Shown here piece by piece: positions 15,467-21,073 of a DNA stretch of 21,073 nt. Each line of letters opens with the position of its first letter. Within the stretch, counting starts at the first letter, position 1. A program made the translations under genes and the position numbers. This DNA is from an uncultured Gemmatimonadota bacterium (GTDB lineage Bacteria > Gemmatimonadota > Gemmatimonadetes > Gemmatimonadales > Gemmatimonadaceae). The stretch covers positions 1 to 21,073 of the forward strand of contig CAMLHT010000032.1 of NCBI GenBank assembly GCA_946479895.1, read 5' to 3'. The notes under the pieces were generated by a model. It was not told the origin of the DNA, made no database searches, and saw only the letters and a list, made by a program, of their open reading frames with translations.

Positions 15467-17556
15467 TGAACTTCCTGTCGCCGTGGTTCCTGGGCGGGCT
15501 GGCGGCCCTGTCGATTCCGGTGCTGATCCACCTGATCAACCGGGAGAAGAAGGTCGTCGTGCAGTTCCCGTCGCTGATGTTCCTGCACAAGATCCCGTAC
15601 AAGTCCGTCCGGCGGCAGAAGATCCGCCACCTGCTGCTGCTCATCCTCCGCTGTCTCGCGCTCGCGCTGTTCGTCGCCGCGTTCGCCCGCCCGTGGTTCG
15701 ACCGCTCGAAGCACGCGGGGGCCGCGGGCACCACGGCCCGGGCCGTGGTGCTTCTGATAGACCGGTCGTACAGCATGGGTTACGGCGGCCGCTGGCAGGC
15801 GGCGCTCGACAAGGCCCGCGAAATCGTGCGAGCCATCAATCCGCAGGACAACGCGACGATCGTCTTCTTCGCGAACGAGCCCACCGCCGCCACCGAGCCC
15901 ACCGCCGATCGCTCGCGGCTCGAGAACGCGCTCAAGGTCGCGAAGCTCAGCTCTGAGGGAACGCGCTTCGCGCCGGCCATCAAGTTCGCGACGGAGATCG
16001 TCGTGGGGTCGAACCTGCCGCGCAAGGACGTGGTGCTGATCAGCGACTTCCAGAAGGCGGGCTGGGCGAAGCGCGAGGAGCTCTCGCTGCCGGCCGACGT
16101 GACCCTGCGAACGGTCGACGTCGCCGGTGGCGACGCGGCCGACGCCGGCGTGATCGGCGTGACGACCGAGCGCACGCGCGACTCCGTGCGCGAGCGGGTG
16201 ACGGTGTCGGCGCGCATCGCCAACCTGTCGCCCGCCGCCCGCACCGTGGAAGCCGCCCTCGACCTCGGCGGACGAAGCGTCGAGAGAAAGCGCGTCACCC
16301 TGCCGCCGAAGAGCGCGCAGCAGGTCCGGTTCGCGCCGATATCGGTGCCCGCCACCGCGATGCGCGGCATCGTCAGCATCACCGGCGATTCACTCGCCGC
16401 CGACGACCGGTTCTTCTTCACAGTCACGCCCGACGAGGCGGTGTCGGTGCTCGTCATCGAGCCCGGATCGGCGCGCCCGAACCAGAGCCTCTACCTCCGG
16501 ACCGCGCTGTCGATCGGCGACAAGCCGCGCTTCAAGGTGGACGTGCGGACGCCCGACGCCGTTCGCCCCGCGGACCTCGAGGGCCGGTCACTCTTCATCC
16601 TCAACGAAGCGCCGCCGCCGGGTGGCGCCATCGGCGCGCGCATGCGCGAGGCGATCGCCGGTGGCACTGGGCTGTTCATCGTGCCGGGTGACCAGGACGT
16701 CGAGCGCTGGCCGTCCGACTGGAAGTCCCTCGTGCCCGCCACCGTGGGGCGGCGCGTGGTTGACCACACGCGCGACGCCGGGGCGACGATCGGCGCCGTC
16801 GACTACACGAATCCCGTCTTCGACATCTTCAGCGCGCCACGCAGTGGCGACTTCGCGTCGGCGCGCGTGTTCCGCTATCGCCTCCTGCGCGCGCGGGGCG
16901 ACTCCGGAGTGCTCGCGAAGTTCGAGGACGGCGCTCCGGCCATGGTGTCGGGCCGCGCCGGCAACGGGCGCGTCGTCGTCTGGGCGACGTCCATGGATGC
17001 GAGCTGGACCGACCTCCCGATGCAGACGGTCTTCGTCCCCTTCGTGCATCAGGTCGGCAAGCGGGTGGGCCGCTACGCCGACTCCAGGCAGTGGTTCACC
17101 GCCGGCGACGTGCTCGATCTGTCGCGCCACGCCGAGTTAACGTCGCCCCTGATGGGTTCGAGCGCGAAAGCCGAGGGAGACTCGGTTCGGTTGATCCTCG
17201 AGGCGCCCTCCGGCGAGAAAACCCGGCTCAGCGTGATGGGTACCAACCATCTGGCGACATTGCGTGAACAGGGGTTGTATGAGCTGAGGGGTGAAGGCGA
17301 CCCGGTCGGCGGCGGACGTCCCGTCGCCGTCAACGTCGATGCCGCCGAGGCGGACCTTTCACACCTCGATCCGCAGGAGCTCGTCGCCGCCGCCAGCGCC
17401 ACCACGGCGAAGGTGGCGTCTGGTGAAGTGGCCACGGTCGCGCCGGAGCAGCAGGAAGGCCGGCAGACGTTGTGGTGGTATCTGCTGCTGGCGGCGCTGT
17501 TTCTGCTGGCGGTCGAGACGGTGTTGTCCAACAGGCTGTCGAGGGTGTCATCCTGA
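15466..17556 (+). CDS. BatA-like membrane protein: N-terminal BatA helix pair, vWA domain, amidotransferase-like domain
   Basis: The 696-residue product begins with the typical BatA N terminus MNFLSPWFLGGLAALSIPV (first membrane segment), followed by PSLMFLHKIP and RRQKIRHLLLLILRCLALALFVAAF (second segment). A vWA domain has MIDAS Asp99-x-Ser101-x-Ser103 (LLIDRSYSM), Thr in SEGTRFAPAI and Asp in LISDFQKAG. Then come a beta-sandwich linker (about 215-320), an amidotransferase-like region (ILNEAPPPGGAIGARM, GTGLFIVPGDQDVERW) without its cysteine, and a last membrane helix (WWYLLLAALFLLAVETVL). The architecture repeats that of the vWA protein at 6436. The stop codon lies within a palindromic repeat at 17547-17579, so the final residues SS are encoded by the repeat. 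Confidence 0.92.
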   Translation: MNFLSPWFLGGLAALSIPVLIHLINREKKVVVQFPSLMFLHKIPYKSVRRQKIRHLLLLILRCLALALFVAAFARPWFDRSKHAGAAGTTARAVVLLIDRSYSMGYGGRWQAALDKAREIVRAINPQDNATIVFFANEPTAATEPTADRSRLENALKVAKLSSEGTRFAPAIKFATEIVVGSNLPRKDVVLISDFQKAGWAKREELSLPADVTLRTVDVAGGDAADAGVIGVTTERTRDSVRERVTVSARIANLSPAARTVEAALDLGGRSVERKRVTLPPKSAQQVRFAPISVPATAMRGIVSITGDSLAADDRFFFTVTPDEAVSVLVIEPGSARPNQSLYLRTALSIGDKPRFKVDVRTPDAVRPADLEGRSLFILNEAPPPGGAIGARMREAIAGGTGLFIVPGDQDVERWPSDWKSLVPATVGRRVVDHTRDAGATIGAVDYTNPVFDIFSAPRSGDFASARVFRYRLLRARGDSGVLAKFEDGAPAMVSGRAGNGRVVVWATSMDASWTDLPMQTVFVPFVHQVGKRVGRYADSRQWFTAGDVLDLSRHAELTSPLMGSSAKAEGDSVRLILEAPSGEKTRLSVMGTNHLATLREQGLYELRGEGDPVGGGRPVAVNVDAAEADLSHLDPQELVAAASATTAKVASGEVATVAPEQQEGRQTLWWYLLLAALFLLAVETVLSNRLSRVSS

Positions 17557-17579
17557 GTCGCTTCGCGGCTCCGGATGAC
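17547..17579 (+). repeat. Palindromic repeat that supplies the BatA stop codon
   Basis: The arms 17547-17561 and 17565-17579 (GTCATCCTGAGTCGC and GCGGCTCCGGATGAC) pair over 15 bases with one mismatch and one G:T pair around a TTC loop. The TGA of the BatA-like gene (17554-17556) is in the left arm. The GTCATCC(N)GAG...CTC(N)GGATGAC form is the same type as the ATCCCTCGC palindrome at 8826-8846. No T tract follows, so it is a poor terminator. Confidence 0.8.
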
Positions 17580-17601
17580 GAACAGAGGCGAGGACACATA
17601 C

Positions 17602-20600
17602 ATGGAAAGCATCCACGGAATCGGGGAGCAGGGTGAGCTGCTGCGGGTCGTGCGGGGCGTCCGCAACCGCTGGCGGCTCAAGCACGCCCTCCGCGGCCTC
17701 GCCATCACGCTCGCCGGTGCCTTCGTCGTCTACGCGCTGACGGCGATCGCCGTCCACGCCCTCAACTACTCGGAGGCGAGCGTCCTCGCCGGCCGCGCCG
17801 TGTGCATCGTCGCGCTCGTCGCCCTGGCCATCCGGTTCGTGGTGATGCCCCTGCTCCCCAGGGTGCAGGACGAGCGCGTGGCGCTCTATCTCGAGGAGCA
17901 CGAGCCCACCGTCGAGGGCGCGATCTTCACGTCGGTCGAGGTGGATCGCGCGCTGGCCGAGGGCAACGAGCGCATCTCGCCGGCGCTCGCCGGGCGACTC
18001 AAGTCGAGCGCGATCGAGCGGGCCCGCCTCATCGGCGACGGCCGGCGCGTCGACGCCGCCGGCGTCCGGAACGGCTGGCTGATGGTCGGCGCCGTGGCTC
18101 TCGTCGCCGCGCTGATCACGACGCTGGGCCCGGCGCCCCTGCGCAACGGACTCCGCCTGCTCGCGACTCCGTGGAAGCCGGCCGAGGCGTCCACGGTCTT
18201 CAGCATCGCGGTCGATCCCGGCAACATGACCATCGCGAAGGGTGGTGACGCCGAGGTGTTCGCGCGCCTCCGGAACTTCCAGTCGGAGGAAGTGATCGTC
18301 ATGGCCCGCATGATGGACTCGGCGACCTGGGTCCGCGTGCCGATGGTCGCCGACAGCGCCGGCCGGTACACCGCCCGCCTGCTCGACGTCGAGGCGCCGA
18401 CCGAATACGTGGTCGAGGCGAACGGCATCCGCTCCGCCACGTATCGCATCGACGTGGTGAACCTGCCGTACGTGAAGAACATGAACATGGAGTACCGGTA
18501 CCCGAACTACACCGGGCTCCCCGCCGAGAAGTTCGACAGCTCCGGCGACATCGCCGCGCTCAAGGGCACCCTCGTCACGATCGCGGTCGAGACGACGATG
18601 CCGACGGAGGGCGGCCAGATCGTGCTCGACAACGGCGAGAAGATCCGCCTCACCCGGGGCGAAGGCGGCGCGCTCACCGCCACGCTGCGCGTCGATCACA
18701 CCGGCTTCTACAGGGTGGAGCTCGCGGGGCCCGACGGCTCGATGGTCACCGGGTCGCTCGACTACACCATCGACATGCTCGTCGATCGCAAGCCGACCGT
18801 GTTGTTCAAGAAGCCCGGGCGCGACTCGCGCGTGATGGCGGTGGACGAGGTGTACACGGAAGCCGAGGCAAAGGACGACTACGGCGTATCGCGGCTAGAT
18901 CTCGTCTACTCGATCAACGGCTCGCCGGAGCGCACCGTTCCCCTCAGCCAGGCGACGTCGCGCGTCCTCAGGGACATCTCGGCCGGCTACACCTTCATGC
19001 TCGAGGACTACGAGCTGAAGCCCGGTGACGTCGTCTCGTATTTCGCCCGCGCGGTCGACAACGACGCGGTGAGCGGGGCGAAGTCGGCGGAGACGGACAT
19101 CTACTTCCTGAACGTCGCGCCGTACCAGCGCGATTACCGCCAGGGCCAGGCGCCGCAGGTTGGCGAGGGAGGCGGAGGACAGCAGCCGGAAAACGGTGGC
19201 CAGTTCTCGCAGCGCCAGCGCGACATCATCGCCGCGACGTTCAAGTCGGCGCGTGACAGCGGCGGAACGGCGGCGAAGACGCTGTCCGAGGACGTCCAGA
19301 CGATCCGCCTGTCCGAGCAGAAGCTCCGGGAGGAAGTCGAGGGGCTCGGCCGCCGGCTGGTGGAGCGCGGGATCACGGCGCAGGACTCCAACTACGCGAA
19401 GATCGCGAAGCTCATGGCGAAAGCCGGAGCGATGATGGACACCGCCGAGCGTTCGCTGGGTTCCGGCCGGCTCACCGAGGCGCGCGGGCCCGAGCAGCGC
19501 GCGCTCCAGCAGCTCATGCAGGCCGAGGCCATCTTCCGGGACGTCACCGTCCAGCAACAGCAGCAGGGCGGCGGCGGCGGGGGCGGCGGACAGCAGTCGG
19601 AGGCGCAGGACCTGGCGGACCTCTTCGAGCTGCGCCAGGAGCGCATGCGCAACCAGTACGAGGAAGTGAACCGCGGCCAGAACGAGCAGCAGCAGCAACA
19701 GCAACAGCAGCAGCAACAGATCGACAGCGTCGCCCAGAAGCTGAAGGAGCTCGCCCGGCGGCAGCAGTCCGAAGACGAGCGGGCGCGCGCGAAGGCCGAC
19801 AGCATGAACGGCAACCGCCAGCAGCAGGGCGGCGGCGGTGGTGGCGGGCGGCAGGCGGCGCAGCAGGCCGAGGACGCGGCGAGAACCCTCGAGCGCCTCG
19901 CGCGCGAGCGCCAGTCACCGGCCCTGGCCGACGCGGCCCGCGCGCTTCAGAACGCGGCCGACGAGATGCGCCGCAACGCGGCGAGCGGCCAGCAGGGCGC
20001 CATGTCGGGCGAGGCGCAGCGCCAGCTCGAGGAGGCCCGCCGGCTGCTGGACCAAGACCGCCGGCTCGGCGAACAGAAGAACGTGAACGACGCGCTCGAC
20101 CAGGCCCGGCAGCTCAAGGCCGAGCAGCAGCGCGTGAACAACGACGTGAACCGGCTGAACACCGCCGACAGCGCCGCTGCCCGGCGGGACATCGCGCAGC
20201 GCAGCGGCCAGATGGCCGACCGGCTACGCGACCTGACCCAGGAGATGGATCGCATCGCCCGCAACGTGCAGTCGGAGCAACCGGCGGCATCGCGCGCGCT
20301 GCGCAACGCCGCGGATTCCGTTCGCTCGGCCCGTCTCGAGAGCCAGATCCGCGCGGCCCAGCAGATGGCCGGGAGCAACACGCCGTCGAACTACCTGCGG
20401 GACGTCACGGAGCCGCAGATCTCGCGGGGAATCGACAACCTCAATCGGCAGCTCGAGCAGGCGCAGCAGGCGGCGAGCGCGGCGCAGAACCAGCAGGCGG
20501 GCGAGCAGTCGCTGGACAAGGTTCGCGACATGGTGAATGGCGTCGAGTCGCTCGCCGAGCGCGTGCAGCAGCAGATCGATCGCGAAAACCGGCGCCGGCT

Positions 20601-21073
20601 GACCGGCGGCGATGCGCAGGGTCAGGAGCAGGGCCGGCAGGGTCAGGGAGCGCAGGGCCAGCGCGGCCAGGATCAGGGGCAGGGTCAGGGTCAGGGTCAG
20701 GGTCAGCAGGGCCAGGAGGGCCGACGCGGTCAGGCTCAGGGCCAGCAAGGCCAGGGACAACAGGGGCAGCAGGGCCAACGTGGTCAGGCTCAGGGCCAGC
20801 AGGGACAGGGTCAGCAGGGTCAGGGGCAGGGTCAGGGAGAACGCGGCCAGGCCCAGGGCCAGCAGGGTCAGGGTCCGGGGCAGCAAGGCCAGGGACAGCG
20901 CGGTCAGGGTCAGGGCCAGGGACAACAGGGCCAGACTCAGGGCCAGGGCCAGGGTCAGGGGCAGGGCCAAGGCCAGGGTCAGGGTCAGCAGGGACAACAG
21001 GGTGGACGCGGAGAAGGGCGTCCCGGTGAGCAGCAGGGCGGAAGCGGTGGCGCCGGCGGCAACGGCAGCAACT
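17602..21073 (+). CDS. Large DUF4175-like membrane protein with coiled coils, polyQ and Gly-Gln repeat tail (3' end outside window)
   Basis: The frame from ATG 17602 is open to the window end (1157 codons visible). A GAGGCGAGGA stretch ~10 bases upstream is a plausible ribosome binding site. Membrane segments lie at about 31-54, 61-83 and 158-176. Residues ~180-510 are beta-rich, Ig-like (VFSIAVDPGNMTIAKGGDAEVFARL, then DEVYTEAEAKDDYGVSRLDLVYSI and a GDVVSYFARAVDND strand), as in DUF4175 proteins. From ~545 to ~1000 the chain is helical and Gln/Arg/Glu-rich, with coiled-coil character, interrupted by Gln651-655 plus a Gly run and by 11 Gln at 696-706. From residue ~1006 to 1133 it is almost only Gly-Gln repeats. 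It is the last visible gene of the MoxR/Bat-like cluster and may organise the vWA proteins at the membrane. DUF4175 is my best family guess. Confidence 0.85.
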   Translation, partial: MESIHGIGEQGELLRVVRGVRNRWRLKHALRGLAITLAGAFVVYALTAIAVHALNYSEASVLAGRAVCIVALVALAIRFVVMPLLPRVQDERVALYLEEHEPTVEGAIFTSVEVDRALAEGNERISPALAGRLKSSAIERARLIGDGRRVDAAGVRNGWLMVGAVALVAALITTLGPAPLRNGLRLLATPWKPAEASTVFSIAVDPGNMTIAKGGDAEVFARLRNFQSEEVIVMARMMDSATWVRVPMVADSAGRYTARLLDVEAPTEYVVEANGIRSATYRIDVVNLPYVKNMNMEYRYPNYTGLPAEKFDSSGDIAALKGTLVTIAVETTMPTEGGQIVLDNGEKIRLTRGEGGALTATLRVDHTGFYRVELAGPDGSMVTGSLDYTIDMLVDRKPTVLFKKPGRDSRVMAVDEVYTEAEAKDDYGVSRLDLVYSINGSPERTVPLSQATSRVLRDISAGYTFMLEDYELKPGDVVSYFARAVDNDAVSGAKSAETDIYFLNVAPYQRDYRQGQAPQVGEGGGGQQPENGGQFSQRQRDIIAATFKSARDSGGTAAKTLSEDVQTIRLSEQKLREEVEGLGRRLVERGITAQDSNYAKIAKLMAKAGAMMDTAERSLGSGRLTEARGPEQRALQQLMQAEAIFRDVTVQQQQQGGGGGGGGQQSEAQDLADLFELRQERMRNQYEEVNRGQNEQQQQQQQQQQQIDSVAQKLKELARRQQSEDERARAKADSMNGNRQQQGGGGGGGRQAAQQAEDAARTLERLARERQSPALADAARALQNAADEMRRNAASGQQGAMSGEAQRQLEEARRLLDQDRRLGEQKNVNDALDQARQLKAEQQRVNNDVNRLNTADSAAARRDIAQRSGQMADRLRDLTQEMDRIARNVQSEQPAASRALRNAADSVRSARLESQIRAAQQMAGSNTPSNYLRDVTEPQISRGIDNLNRQLEQAQQAASAAQNQQAGEQSLDKVRDMVNGVESLAERVQQQIDRENRRRLTGGDAQGQEQGRQGQGAQGQRGQDQGQGQGQGQGQQGQEGRRGQAQGQQGQGQQGQQGQRGQAQGQQGQGQQGQGQGQGERGQAQGQQGQGPGQQGQGQRGQGQGQGQQGQTQGQGQGQGQGQGQGQGQQGQQGGRGEGRPGEQQGGSGGAGGNGSN
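20617..21003 (+). repeat. Low-complexity CAGGGT/CAGGGC hexamer array encoding Gly-Gln repeats
   Basis: About 385 bases made mostly of CAG-GGT or CAG-GGC codon pairs with occasional CAA, CGC, GAG or GCT codons. The Gln and Gly codons are mixed synonymously, which points to older, partly selected protein sequence rather than a fresh DNA slippage tract. The opposite strand reads as a Leu/Thr/Ala-rich ORF, which is an artefact of this composition. Confidence 0.85.

Noticed and set aside
20224..20997. Minus-strand Leu/Thr/Ala-rich ORF resembling a membrane protein
   Set aside because: It is the mirror of the Gly-Gln repeat; the regular LTLALAL pattern follows from CAGGGT units.
20617..21003. Possible CRISPR array or DNA satellite
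   Set aside because: There are no constant repeats with unique spacers; the period is a six-base codon pair (Gln-Gly) with frequent substitutions, in frame with a large gene.

Overview
This is a very GC-rich bacterial window with long antisense shadow ORFs, almost no gaps inside the main gene cluster, and exported proteins whose predicted signal peptides mostly end in an Ala-Gln type boundary (AAQ, GAQ, TAQ). That signal-peptide style, together with the gene content (MoxR/DUF58/BatA/DUF4159/large Gln-rich membrane protein, secreted TPR metallopeptidase), fits Gemmatimonadota best. Acidobacteriota or a related soil lineage is a possible alternative. The assignment is inference; there is no rRNA or other marker gene in the window.

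Left part (1-6270): a 3' fragment of a protein ending in a glycogen-binding-like beta domain; a secreted Ala-rich protein of unknown function followed by a strong, probably bidirectional terminator; a convergent single-pass membrane protein of unknown function; a roughly 430-base non-coding stretch that holds a 37-bp imperfect inverted-repeat pair; then three housekeeping or metabolic genes: an amidase-signature lipoprotein (minus), a divergent Fpg-type DNA glycosylase (plus) and a PhzF-family protein (minus, convergent with Fpg).

Right part (6436-21073, all plus strand): eight consecutive genes that form one probable transcription unit or two abutting ones. They encode a membrane vWA protein with a glutamine-amidotransferase-like domain, a caspase/legumain-fold protein that seems to lack its catalytic cysteine, an exported TPR protein carrying a gluzincin metallopeptidase (HExxH...E), a DUF4159 protein, a MoxR AAA+ ATPase, a DUF58 protein, a BatA-like vWA membrane protein, and the start of a very large membrane protein with coiled coils, polyglutamine and a Gly-Gln repeat tail that runs off the window. 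Several junctions overlap by four bases (ATGA) or one base (TGATG), which implies translational coupling. MoxR-DUF58-vWA clusters are known as Bat-like or MoxR-associated systems, generally thought to act as chaperone-like assemblies at the envelope. Here that core is extended by a pseudo-protease, a real-looking protease and a giant Q-rich partner.

A second theme is small palindromic repeats lodged inside or at the ends of genes: a 9-bp-arm palindrome preceded by 18-bp tandem units in the signal-peptide region of the caspase-like gene, a 17-bp hairpin inside the metallopeptidase gene, a hairpin over the DUF4159 stop codon, and one that supplies the BatA stop codon. No tRNA, rRNA, CRISPR, transposase or phage gene was found.
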